Below, in pieces: positions 11,484-21,650 of a DNA stretch of 64,000 nucleotides (the stretch's first letter is position 1; each line of letters starts with the position of its first letter). This stretch comes from Odiellus spinosus (Eukaryota > Arthropoda > Arachnida > Opiliones > Phalangiidae), in the NCBI GenBank assembly GCA_963920705.1, contig CAWUCO010000183.1, forward strand, positions 5,001-69,000. Reading direction: 5' to 3'. Below the pieces are notes generated by a model that was not told the origin of the DNA, ran no database searches, and saw only the letters and a list, made by a program, of their open reading frames with translations. The position numbers were made by a program, and so were the translations under genes.

Positions 11484-12303
11484 GTAAAAGCACTTTTATT
11501 TAGATTCTTCAATCCACCCCAAGTTTGCAGCAAGACTAAGCCTATACTGGCCGTTGTAACTTTGCTTTTTGGACTAAATGATGTATGGATAACAGCTTAG
11601 CGCGTGCTGCCAACTCAAGCTGGTATTAAACGGTCACATTTCTTTAAATTTTTGCACAATTTCTTAAATATCTTCTAAACTATCTCGAATTTTAAATTAT
11701 TTTTTCAGCTTCGTTATTAATTAGACTCAGTTAAACAATATTCTTGTTTTAAATTAATATTTAAATGTATTATACGCTTCAATTCTCTAAAAGATATCGC
11801 GGAATAAGGGCAAAATAGTTAGGTCATGGAAAAGGGGTATATAAAGCTTTCGCGAACCTTTATTCATCGAGCGAGTAACCGAGAAGAGTTGGGGAACACC
11901 CCCCTCTTCAACGTCTAGACGTTTATCATAACCCTAGGCATTCGGTAACTGCACCACAAAGAACCGTAGAGGGAGGAGTTGAGTGGAAGGTTGATGTGGA
12001 CTATATTAGTGAGGGACGCTAATATGGCCCGCTGAGATCGGAAATTGGACCTCTGTGTGGTGATGGTCGGAGGTGATTATAACAGTGGAGGTGATTATAA
12101 CAGTTGAAGTATAATTGCCTTCAACTGTCCAGCATCGAGCTTCGACTGTAAAGTGGATGGTGGAAAGTGATAATATGCAAATGGAGACGTCCTGTTGACA
12201 CTTGAAATTTATTATGGCAGCCACGCTTAAAGGAGGTAATTCCCGTTAAACGGAATTGAACGATAAGCTAGTATGGCTCCACGAGCTAGGAAGTGACAGA
12301 CAC
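11484..12303 (-). repeat. Repeat X, copy 2 (inverted)
   Basis: Reverse-complement counterpart of 4673-5563, agreeing along nearly the whole length with substitutions and small gaps. This copy has an extra tandem GGAGGTGATTATAACAGT (12068-12105), single in copy 1. Its outer end lies against the rDNA 3' spacer at about 12304. Confidence 0.8.
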
Positions 12304-12681
12304 AGACACACGTATAAAGAGTTGGCACCTAGCGACGAACGGGAAGCACAGCCGGTTTCTTGTAAAGAGAGCGCCGCTACCAACTCAAGCGCGCCACGGG
12401 GGAAAAAAACACCCTTTTTTTGGACTTAGCGCAAGCGAGAACGTGGAGCCGAACACCCACAAACCGATAAAAAAAAGAAAAAAAGTAAAAAAAAAAACTA
12501 AAAAAAGTTGTTTAAATGAAATAAGAAGAGACAAAGAAGAAGAAGAGGAGGAGGAAGAATGGTCCAGTAAGTAAACGAGGATGATCATGGTGGGTGAGGG
12601 CGCCCCCGTAGTGGTGACATTAGCAAAAAAACGAAAAAAAAATAAATGAAAAAAAAAGTGAATGAAACCTCCACTCGAGGT
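12304..12681 (-). other. Probable rDNA 3' external spacer
   Basis: Directly downstream, in the minus-strand sense, of the 28S 3' end. On that strand the first 60 nt hold several runs of 7-9 T, as expected where Pol I transcripts end; further on is a long pyrimidine tract (12440-12570). Assignment as spacer rests on position and the T runs. Confidence 0.5.
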
Positions 12682-13097
12682 AACAAACCCTCCAGTCAAG
12701 GGATGAATCTCAATAAATCGCAGTATGGTGGCTACTCTATTAAGTACAACACCCCGACCGGTACCTAGGTCGTCTACGGACGATTTGGTGCCAGTACGTT
12801 TCTCGGAAGATGAAAATCTGATAGCCAAAGCCGTGAACTCTGCAAGCTTTGTTAAGGAGGCTTTTTTCGCCGAGACCACGCGCGACGCGCGTCTCGACTC
12901 ATGTAGCCAACAAACGCAAAAGGCACGAACGATATCGTTGCCGCGACCAGACGGGATTCCGACTTAGAGGCGATCAGTCATAATCCCACGGATGGTAGCT
13001 TCACACCACTGGCCGCTCGACCAAGCACATGTACCAAATGTCCGAACCTGCGGTTCCTCTCGTACTGAGCAGGATTACTACCACAACGACAAGTCAA

Positions 13098-13143
<46 letters not shown>

Positions 13144-13701
13144 CCAATCCCTATTAGTGGGTGAACAATCCAACGCTTGGCGAATTATGCTTCGCAATGA
13201 TAGGAAGAGCCGACATCGAAGGATTAAAAAGCGACGTCCCTATGAACGCTTGGCCGCCACAAGCCAGTTATCCCTGTTGTAACTTTTCTGACACCTCTTG
13301 TTTAAAACTCTTAAAGTCAAAAGTATCGATAGGCCCCGCTTTCACGGTCCGTATTCATACTGAAAATCAAGATCAAGCCAGCATTTGCCCTTTTGCTCTA
13401 CGCGAGGTTTCTATCCTCGCTGAGCTCACCTTAGGACACCTGCGTTACCTTTTGACAGATGTACCGCCCCAGTCAAACTCCCCGCCTGACACTGTCCTCG
13501 GAGCGGATCGCCCCGAGCCACGAAAGCCCGGCGCTTAGTGCTAGAAAGGTGAACCTTACGGTTCGCTCTCCGCTTCACCAAGTAAGTAAAGAAACGATGG
13601 AAGTAGTGGTATTTCACCGACGGCCGCGAGCGACCTCCCACTTATGCTACACCTCATGTCAGACTCAACAGGGTCTTCTTTCCCCGCTGTTTTTGCCAAG
13701 T

Positions 13702-13744
<43 letters not shown>
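12682..13744 (-). rRNA. 28S rRNA, 3' portion from the R1 site to the mature 3' end (decayed copy)
   Basis: On the minus strand this begins TGTCCCTATCTACTATCTAG, the R1 target. It runs through GAAACCACAGCCAAGGGAA, the GGTGAAATACCAC block, the peptidyl-transferase region (GGGATAACTGGCTTGTGGC), the sarcin-ricin region and CCACCAAATCG-type 3' blocks, and ends with AGGGTTTGTT at 12682, the usual end of eukaryotic 28S. Several positions that are nearly invariant in eukaryotes are changed, including the base before the PTC word ACAGGGATAAC, the GACGTCGC block and the TTTTTGATCC block. About 27 nt are missing where animals read a CATGTC-to-CAACAGG block. It is therefore most likely a dead rDNA unit, cut at its upstream end by the R1 insertion. 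Confidence 0.93.
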
Positions 13745-14141
13745 TTTATTCGTGAAGCTATGTCACATGCCAGGGGTTACCTAGATAATAAGAGTGCCTA
13801 TAGCTGGCAATAAGTAAGTATATTGCAGCAGCCGTAATTTTAAAGGTAACTTAGTTTTATTTTAATTTAAATTTAAAAGGAGTTTAGTTTTAGTTTAATT
13901 TATTTTTAAAGGTAAGTGTTTTGATTTAATTTTAAAGGTAATTTAAATTTATTATAATTAATGTTTACGTATTAGATAAGGGAACGGTCTTAGCCTACTT
14001 TTTTTTCTTCCTTCTTTTTCATCCGTTGATACGGGACGTACTGTTTGAATTTAAATTATTATAGGCCAGATTAGATAGGAGTGGATTGGGTTTTTTTCGA
14101 TGCTACGGGGGCGTCCTTTTTAAAATTTAATTTATTATAGG

Positions 14142-15116
14142 TCAGATTAGATAGTGTCTATATAAGAAGACAATGAGGTTTCGTTGCCCTGGCGCATCGC
14201 AATTCAAGAGTTCATTTAAGGATTTATTGTGGTTGAAGAAGCTATCCGTTAAAGGGAAGTTATAAACGTAATGCAGAGTGTCGCCCACCCCGCCGCAAGC
14301 GCAGTCAGGGGTGTCAAAAATTCCCATTTTATGTAGGTATCCAGGAAATTTTCCGTGCCCGCTGAGGATCTGGGTTATGTAATGACCCTGTTGTATAACG
14401 CTCGTCTGAAAAATAGGGTGAATATTGTAGGTGTGGCGACCCCTAACCGAGGATGCCCATCTGAGTTGCCAGATCACCAGCGTCTCCTTGGTCAAGAGCC
14501 GTTTGATGGCAGTTTTGGTCGGAAGCATGTCAACAATGGTCTGGGCAGCTTTCGTGGCTTCCTTAGCCAGTTGATCCGCTCGCTCATTACCAAGTGCACC
14601 GTTGTTTGCTTTTATCCACGATAAACGGACACCGACCGAGTCTCGTAGAATTGACTTGATTTCATTTACTAGCGGGTTTTTGTGGCTTCTGTTTCGAAGG
14701 GCTTGCACGGAGGAGAGGCTGTCAGTATAAATGACGGCGGATTGGATGTGTTCTTTGCGCAGCCATTGGGCAGCGCATTGGATCGCAAGTAACTCCAAAT
14801 GGAAGATATCCGTTTGATGCTGGGGCACGTGGAATTTGTTGCTATCCACCTCCGTTCCATTCCGAAAAACAACGAAAGCGCAGCCCGACCCGTTATCGTC
14901 TTTAGAACCATCAGTGTAAATTTCGAATTCATCATTCGTGGGTTCTTCCGAAGGGAAAGTTAAAACTGTTCGTGATGCGGGATGTAGGTTCCAAATATCG
15001 GTAGGGTATGTGAAATTTCCGCCTCGTAGGGAAATAGAGCCATGTTTGGCATCGAGTCTTTTTTTGTAGGCACGAAATAAAGCCGCCTCCTGGTTTGCCA
15101 CTAGATCAACTGGCAT
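14142..15116 (-). pseudogene. RNase H domain and C-terminal tail of R1 element A
   Basis: A 324-codon open stretch. The type I RNase H carries its acidic residues in TDGSKDDNGSG, HLELLAIQ, YTDSLSSVQ and GNERADQLAKEA. The usual His of the last block (WVKAHxG in relatives) reads Asn here (SWIKANNGALG), so activity is doubtful. After it comes the C-terminal region typical of RNase H-bearing I-group LINEs: LSGHGKFPGYLHKMG, a CACGG cysteine pair, and LHYVYNFP. It is separated from the RT by a break near 15120-15176. The role is removing the RNA strand during target-primed reverse transcription. Confidence 0.85.
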
Positions 15117-15176
15117 AGTGCCGCAGATTACCGTTAGGGCGTCAGTGGAAACAGAGCGGTATGCCTGGGAAACGCG

Positions 15177-16887
15177 TTATAGGGCGACTCGCTGAGTCCG
15201 TTGTAATAGGGCTATCATAATCTTGTTTTGGGATTCCTTCCCCCAAGCGCCCGCGCCATACACTATCACCCTCTCCAGCGCTCGTTTGTATATAGTTTTA
15301 AGGGCATTGCCTTTCATACCCCAATTCACTCTAGCGAACGAGGCAACATCGTGTGATAGGGTAGTGACGCGTTTTTTGATCCATTTGAGGTGTTGTATGA
15401 AGTTAAAGTGGACTTCGATTATGACACCTAGGTAGCGAATGTCCTCGGAATGACGTAAAGATATTCCTTCAAGTTTGAAGAAGGGGTATCGCGGATTTCT
15501 GGGCTTTTTCTTAAAGCGGCACGGTTTCATAAATTTAATGACCTTTGTTTTACACGCGTAAAAGGTCAGTTTATTGGCGTTCTTCCATTCGCTCAGCAAA
15601 GCCAGAATAGCGTTTCCAGGAAGTTCCTACTCGGCGCGAGAGTTGTGAGAAGGTCGTCCGCAAAACCTTGAGTTTCAGAGTTGGTGGGAAACTAGTCGAA
15701 GGGCGTCATCCACAACTAGGTTCCAAAGCAGTGGGCCGCAGCATGAGCCCTGCGGACAGCCCCTAGAGATGAAGCGGGAATTGGCACGTTTTCCGTGACT
15801 AAGGACACCTTACGATTTTGAAAAAAAATCGCGAGGAGTGAATATAGGTTTTTTGGACCATTCCGTCTTTTAAGGGCGTGTAGAATGCCTGGAACCCAGA
15901 CTTTGTCAAAGGCCCCCTGTAGGTATTGTCTAACGCGATGTTTGTTTGGCTCAGTTGAATGGCTTTGTGCAGGACCGCGACAGTGGAATTGTCGTGGCGA
16001 AAGCCGAACTGATTTTCGTGAAGCGGAGCATTTAAATGCAGGAAGTGATACAGCCGGTTTGTCATTAACTTGTCCAGTATCTTGCAAAGGATGGACAACA
16101 AGCTGATAGGACGATAGGAGGAGCCTGTTAACCCGTCTTTGCCGGGCTTGTTGAGAAGAAGGAGTTTCGCAGTCTTCCACTCTGGGGGAAAGTGCGAAAG
16201 CGAGAGGCATGCGTTAAATAGAGCAACAAATACGTCTGGACGGACCGAGTACACTCTGCGTAGGATTTCGATGGTAAGACCGTCGAATCCTGGGGCCTTG
16301 TTTCCCGGAATTTCCTCAATAATCTCCCGAAGTTCATCCTCGTCAAACAGTTGCGCATCCTGTGTAGTTGGTGGCAACAAAATGTCGTTCCTTATAATAC
16401 ATTGCGCGGGTGTGTCGGTTGCTGCGTCATGGGGGGGAAAGCTCATCCAGTATCGCATTATAGGACTCCTCAACCGTAGACGTAAAACATCCGTCTGGTC
16501 GGCGGATACTGCGTAAAATCGGGACGCCTCTTTGTTTCTTCGTTGCAAGTTTATATGGGAGAGTGAACGGGTTGACCTCGGATATGGTAGATCAATATTT
16601 TTCCCAAGATTCTTGTTTGGCATGATTAACGTGTATCTTGAATTTGGCCAGTTCAATCTTGTAGAGGCTGCCATTGCAAAGTCTGCAATTTGGTTCCGCT
16701 GATCGTTGGTGACGTCCGCGGAGGGCTTTGACTTTCTTCCTGTGAGTAGTGAGAGCAGCAGTCCACCAGGGAACACTCCTATGTTTCTTCTCACTTCTAC
16801 GCTTAAGGGTAGGGTAGCATAGCAAACTGCCTTAATGTTAGTGGTTATCTTTGCCGCAAACTCGTCAAGAATTGTCGTGTTTATCAA
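15177..16887 (-). pseudogene. Reverse transcriptase domain of R1 element A, frameshifted
   Basis: Minus-strand RT in at least three frames. The fingers read SSYRPISLLSILCKILDKL and the next block ENQFGFRHDNST. After a frameshift comes QGAFDKVWVPGILHALKRR. The catalytic FADD box is readable in another frame near 15650, preceded by RGCPQGSCCGPLLWN. The thumb has RYLGVIIE and a trailing CWGKESQNK-like region to 15177. This is a full set of RT blocks (1 to 7 plus thumb) with about three frameshifts, so it is non-functional. Target-primed RT is the replication chemistry of the family. Confidence 0.85.
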
Positions 16888-17640
16888 TATGGGGATTTCA
16901 ATGGCCTAAAAAGGTCAGTTGCTTTTTCCGTAAACAGAGGCCAGTCAGCGTTAGTGAGGAAGGTAAAATTCGGGTCAAGCCTGAAAGTAATGTAGCGGTG
17001 ATCGCTTAGGCTGTCCTCGTCATCAATGACAGTAAAATCTGAAAGTTGAGGCTGGATATTGCCCGAAACCAAGGTAACGTCAATCCAGCTCTGGCCGTTC
17101 ACGGTGCAGAAGGTTGGGGGAGAGTACCGGTCGTTAGCAACGAAGAGATCAAGTGTTTGAATAAAATCGACTGTGACATCACCACGGTCGTCGTCCGTTG
17201 AAGACCCCAGAGAGAGTTCTTGGCGTTGAAATCGCCCGCAATTATTAAGGACTGACCCACGGATTGGGCCACAAGGGTGGAAACGCTGTGTAGGACTTCT
17301 GTAAGGACTCCAGAGGGTGGAGCATAAAGGCTCAATAGTCGAAGCTGAGTGCCCCTGTGTTGGATGTGAACATACAAATAATTTGCCGTAACCTGGAACA
17401 AGACGACATTTATTTGTCGGTTTAAAACAACTATAGCCGCCTTGCCACCCTGTGCATAATGAAAAACTTGCGAAGTTAACGGAAATCCCATAAGACGGCC
17501 ATCGACAGAGTACGGTTCCTGTATTAGGGCGATGTCAATCTTGGTCTTGAGGAGTTGCTGGCGCAGAAGCGCCGTAGTAGCTCGGCCCTTGCCTAGGTTA
17601 ATCTGAATGAATTTAAGACCACTGTAGTGGCTGACTGAAG
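16884..17640 (-). pseudogene. APE-type endonuclease domain of R1 element A
   Basis: Begins LKFIQINLGKGRAT and continues DIALIQEPY (metal-binding Glu), GGKAAIVVLN, RLLSLYAPPSG and LIIAGDFNAKNSLWG (catalytic Asp/Asn). After a frameshift near 17100 come SWIDVTLVSGN and the closing SLSDHRYITF (Asp-His). All core catalytic motifs of the APE fold are seen. In R1 elements this domain nicks the 28S target, which agrees with the junction at 13744/13745. Confidence 0.85.
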
Positions 17641-17957
17641 GAACCTCGACGTGGGATGCGGCAGGAGAGGTAGGTAAAGTTTGATTTTGAATATGGGTGT
17701 GTGAGAGTATATGAAAGGTGAAGGGTGTACTTGCGTGTGTGTGAAAGTGGGTGCTCGTGTGAGTGTGAAAGTGTGTGGAAGGGTGTGCTTGCATGTGTGG
17801 ATGTGTAAGTGGTGGTGTGTTAATGAGTGGGTGAACGTGAAAATTGGGGGACGAGATGTGATTGTTCGGACTATCCATAGTCAATTCGCGAACGACGAAG
17901 CTGGATTTCACGCTGGTTTCATGGACAGTTATTATCCACGCTGGAATGCTTGTTCGA

Positions 17958-18473
17958 TTATTTGGTCTTGTAAGTAGCGTTTGAATTGGTGCAGTTAACA
18001 CAGTGCCCGTTGGTGGCCTTGCAGGTGCGGAAAGCATGATATCCACCACAGAAAGTGCACACGTCTGCTGCGGCCTGACAATCGCACTGTAAATGTCCTA
18101 TTTTAGCACATTTAAAACAGCGCGGAACATTTATATGTTCTGTCACTGGCAACCGCAACCAGTCGATTTGAACCTTTCCCTCGGTCATTAGGGCCCCGAA
18201 AATTTTGGGTGATGTCTCCACGACCCAGTTGTTGGTACCATTACGCCCATGAAGCGGGTATTTTACGATGACATCCCCAGAAGCATAAAGTGGTCCTCTT
18301 TGCTCAACAATAGCGTCGGTAACATCTTCTTTTGTGAGGCCACTGTGCACTCCAAAAATACGGATTAGCGGTCTCTGTTTCCACGGGTCAGTATTTTGAA
18401 CTTGTCTGTCAACGAGGTGTTGGCATTGAGTTAGAATCAATAGTAGTGTTATCCATGGCTGGAGACGTGGCAA
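17958..18473 (-). pseudogene. ORF1 (gag-like) protein of R1 element A
   Basis: 171 codons. The middle region (LIRIFGVHSG, then TNNWVVETSPKIF and INVPRCFKC) is the pre-knuckle fold common to R1/Jockey ORF1. Two complete zinc knuckles follow: CFKCAKIGHLQCDC (CX2CX4HX4C) and CTFCGGYHAFRTC (CX2CX3HX4C), then a third partial CVNC. It binds the element RNA. The frame stops soon after the knuckles. A low-complexity His/Thr/Pro stretch (DNA 17700-17830, GT-rich) lies between it and the endonuclease. The ATG at 18473 is the first in frame; the true start may lie upstream, beyond a break. Confidence 0.8.
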
Positions 18474-18835
18474 AAATCGGAATATTGTAGGCTGTGCCTG
18501 TCATATGTTTTTTTATAAATCCGTACTTTCCCGGGAGTCAGCGGTCTTTCCCGCCGTCAGCTGCCGAAGAAATCCCCGCCTCAGCTCGGATAGGTCTCGC
18601 CGGTAAGAAGGAACAAAACCAGGCGCTTTAGGGCAGAACCGCTACTATCCCAACCATCCCCCGAGCTTCAAACGATAGTTGCCGAGGCAACGATAAACAT
18701 CAGCCCGGTACCCGGAAAGGACCTCCAGGGCGACCCTACAAAGACCATAGGGTTACCGACGACCATTATGCAAGGACAGGGCCGGGAAGTTAGTTCGGCT
18801 GAAACCGGTGTAAATAATTGTGAAGGGGGCTCTAA

Positions 18836-19051
18836 AGAGCAGTGAAGTGCAAATGGTGAAATGAGATGAACGAAGGAATGTTGGTGAAGATTGTTAATAA
18901 ATAAGTAAATTAAAATTTGATTAATAATTAATTGATGAATTAAATATTAACAAATTAAATTAAGTATCAATTGTAATGATGTGAATGAGAGTGAGGAAAG
19001 GTAAAATAATTAAGGTGAAATTTAAATAACGTAATTAGTGCATGAAATTCT
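18836..19051. other. AT-rich spacer between element A and the gag fragment
   Basis: No feature is recognised. It separates the GC-rich 5' end of element A from the stray gag fragment. Confidence 0.4.
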
Positions 19052-19440
19052 CAGAGAATTTTCCCTTTTAAAACAGGGACAATCTAAATCGAGACTGGAA
19101 TGAGCGGTATTATGTTTGGTCGAGCGCAAAAATTGGAATTCGAACAGTTACGGCAGTTTGGTGGCGCCCCCTGACACGAAGTGAAGTGATGGGCGCCTGC
19201 ACAAAGAGTACAATACTGTATAGTGCTAGGGCAAGTTGTTTGGGTGTGACCCAGGAGGCTACACTTATAACACTTTCGAACATTGAAATATTTTTTGACG
19301 TAATGATTAGTCCAACCGAGATGGACTCGACGGAGCTTTTTTAGATGCTTAAAAGCCAGCGGAGTACATTCTAAGACCCAGTGTACGGAGTCGGACTTCC
19401 TGTTAAAGGAAAGCGAAGCTTTATTTCTGTCTGATCAAAA
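19052..19440 (-). pseudogene. Stray LINE ORF1 (gag) fragment, different copy
   Basis: Not in a long ATG frame, but clear when read on the minus strand: HWVLECTPLAFKHLKKLRRV, then YFNVRKCYKCSLLGHTQTTC and CTLCAGAHHFTSC. These are two zinc knuckles with the same spacing as ORF1 of element A (CX2CX4HX4C and CX2CX3HX4C), but the residues differ widely, so it belongs to another family member. It abuts the truncated RNase H of element B at about 19440; no endonuclease or RT of its own follows. Confidence 0.75.
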
Positions 19441-19449
19441 GGGAGATCG

Positions 19450-20042
19450 TTTTAATTGAAAAGACAATCCAGAACGTCCACAAGTTTAAGCTGGTTAATT
19501 GAGCCAGTAATCACTGATATAGCAGCCCGTCTATCCGAAAAAACGTAAAACGGGGTCTTAATGTTACAGCGGTCAAACCACAATAAGGCAGCAAAAATTG
19601 ACCAAGCTTCCGCATGAAAAGCGGTAGAGGAATCGCTAAGCCTTTTAAGCTCATAGGTGACCTCAACCCCCCCCCGAAAAAACTACAAATGCAGAGCCTA
19701 CCGAATCGCTACCCTTCGAACCGTCAGTAAAGACCTCTAAATCATGACTATGCGGTATACTTTGTTCAAAATACGTAATATGCCTTTATGCTGGGTGAGT
19801 ATCCCACCTATCAACTAACTCTTCAAGAAGAGTTCAAGAAGAGGAGGGTCAATAACTTGGTCCATAAAAATAGCCGGAATCCTACGATTAACCACTCTAT
19901 AAAAAGAAGCCTCGGCAGCTATCGTTAAATCTAAGGGAAGAACCCCAGCCATAACACATAAAGCGTCATTAGATACTGTACGATAAGCTGACTTGATCCG
20001 GAGAAGCGGGATGTGCTGGATGAAAGCTAGCTTCTTCCGCAT
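19450..20042 (-). pseudogene. RNase H (truncated) and connecting region of element B
   Basis: Reading through on the minus strand gives the connection domain (SAYRTVSNDALCVMAGVLPL at 19815-20042). Then RNase H begins: EVFTDGSKGSDSVGSAFVVF, AFHAEAWSIFAALLWF and YVFSDRRAA, which hold the first three acidic residues. The domain is cut before its last Asp. At least one break lies between the two parts. Confidence 0.75.
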
Positions 20043-20389
20043 AACGGAGTTCTCACTCTGCTTCCACCAGGCACCACACGCATAAACAATAACTCTCTCG
20101 ATACACGCCTTGTATATGAGCTTTAAATCGGGTCCCTTAATACCCCACTTATTTCGTGCTACCCTAGATAACTTGGCCGTAATACTGGCTGTTTTAATTT
20201 TTCATTCCCTAAGGTGCGGGATAAACGAGTGCCTATCATCTAGGACGACTCCCAAAATGGTCATTTCTTCTACATTGCGAACCCCTGTACCCAGGAGCTT
20301 AAAAAGGGCTTCCTGCTCATGCGAGCCTCACACGCTATAGTAAGGGCACACATTTTATTAGAGGCAAAGGTCAATTTATGCGCAGCTCT

Positions 20390-21552
20390 CTATTCATCCA
20401 GCCGCTCTAGAGCGATGTTACACTCACGCTCGAGCCGCTGTCTGGAAGGAGCCCAAACAACTGCATAAATATCATCCGCAAACGCTTGTACATGAGTACT
20501 ATCCCCAAAAGGTAAATCTAGCGCTAAATCGGCAATCAAATTCCACAACGTAGGTCCACTACGCGACCCTTGCGGACAACCCCTAACAACGGTCTTAGTA
20601 ATAAAGGTAGAAGGAGTAGAATAAACTACCTTACGTTCACTAAAATAATTTTGGAAAACCTTGTAAAGGTTTCTTGGCAGATTTATCTTTTTTAACCGTG
20701 ACAAAACCGAAGGCCACCACACATTGTCAAATGCTCCCTGAATATCAATGGAAATGATAGCGGCATGATTCCCCAAATCACGTTTTTCCTTTATGATATC
20801 CAGGATTCTAAGAAGAGCGCCGGTCGTGGACTTTCCATGCCTAAACCCATATTGCTCTTCCTTAAGTTGCCCATTACGGTGAAGGAAATGGTAAACCCTA
20901 CCAGTTAGAAGCTTATCATATACCTTTCCAACTACTGAGGGAAACAAATCGGCCTATAAGCTTTAGGATCTTCAGGATCTTTACCCTTCTTCGACAAAAG
21001 GACCAACTTCGCAATTTTCCAAACCCTGGGAAAGACAATGTCTTTAAGACCTATTAAAAAGTGCTAAAACTATATGAGGGATAACTTGAAAGATTTGCTT
21101 AAATATCTCGATGGTAATACCATCAAGCCCAGGGGCTTTACCATTAGCAAAACTTCCGATGACATCTTCCACTTCACCGATCGTGAAGGGAACGTCGTCC
21201 GGACTATCGGGCGGGATAACAATATCCCCCCTAGTCCGGGTGTGATGCTCCGAATCGGTGATAGTGGAATCGTCGGGGAGAAGTTGCCCAGTAGCAAATC
21301 TAAAGTGTCAATAAAGGAAGAAGTCTGAGAGCCATCAGGTCGCCGAATGCTTCTTAACTCAGTAGGTCTAATCACCTTGTCTAGTGCAATCTTATACGGT
21401 AAATTGAAGGGGCTGTCCATATTGGACGTCGAACAAAACTCCCTCCAAGAGTTAAGACGAGCCTCTTTAATGACCCGCTTATACATGGCGTGGAGTTTGT
21501 TATATTCAACTTTTCTTATAATACGAAGGGCCTGATCACGAGTACCTTGCAT
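20390..21552 (-). pseudogene. Reverse transcriptase of element B, frameshifted
   Basis: The N-terminal approach region (YNKLHAMYKRVIKEARLNSW, SPFNLPYKIALDKVI) lies at 21552-21070 and drifts out of frame. The palm follows at 20947-20390: EEQYGFRHGKSTTGALL, ISIDIQGAFDNVWWPSVLSR, VRGCPQGSRSGPTLWNLIAD and the catalytic VQAFADDIYAVVW. All core RT motifs are present, with one clear frame change near 20950-21070. The FADD box and the RGCPQGS word are those of the R1/I group. Confidence 0.85.
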
Positions 21553-21650
21553 TCGACGACGAAAGGCACGAACCTTCCGCCTTAAGTTTGTAGAATCAAA
21601 AAGATTGTTGCGTTTAATATATAGTTTAATTTTACAATGTATAGCCTGTG

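Larger units (their letters stand above)
13745..18835 (-). mobile_element. R1-clade LINE (element A) at the 28S R1 site
   Basis: A minus-strand non-LTR retrotransposon with, in order, GC-rich 5' sequence (18474-18835), ORF1 with zinc knuckles, APE endonuclease, reverse transcriptase, RNase H and a 3' tail of about 400 nt. The tail ends ACGAATAAA and is followed without a gap by the 28S word TGTCCCTATCT, the known R1 insertion point. No poly-A tail is present, as in many R1 copies. Coding frames are broken several times (see parts). The upstream end is not flanked by 28S, and I found no second copy of the 14-bp R1 target duplication, so that side has been rearranged. Two copies of ATTATAGG-CAGATTAGATAG-type sequence lie in and near the RNase H end (14056 and 14131). 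Confidence 0.85.
19441..21650 (-). mobile_element. Truncated R1/I-group LINE (element B)
   Basis: A second minus-strand LINE lacking ORF1 and endonuclease. It starts in the region before the RT (about 21600) and ends inside RNase H at about 19450, where the gag fragment begins. Its RT differs from element A throughout, so it is not a duplicate. Orientation and order suggest an old cluster of related LINEs upstream of the rDNA-linked copy. Confidence 0.8.

Noticed and set aside
12385-12879. 164-codon minus-strand frame
   Set aside because: It lies over the 3' end of 28S rRNA and its T-rich spacer; the peptide is a chance reading of rRNA.
13161-13728. Several frames of 70-125 codons on both strands
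   Set aside because: They overlap the 28S rRNA sequence and are accidental.
12682-13744. Active rRNA gene
   Set aside because: Interrupted at the R1 site and changed at several near-invariant bases.
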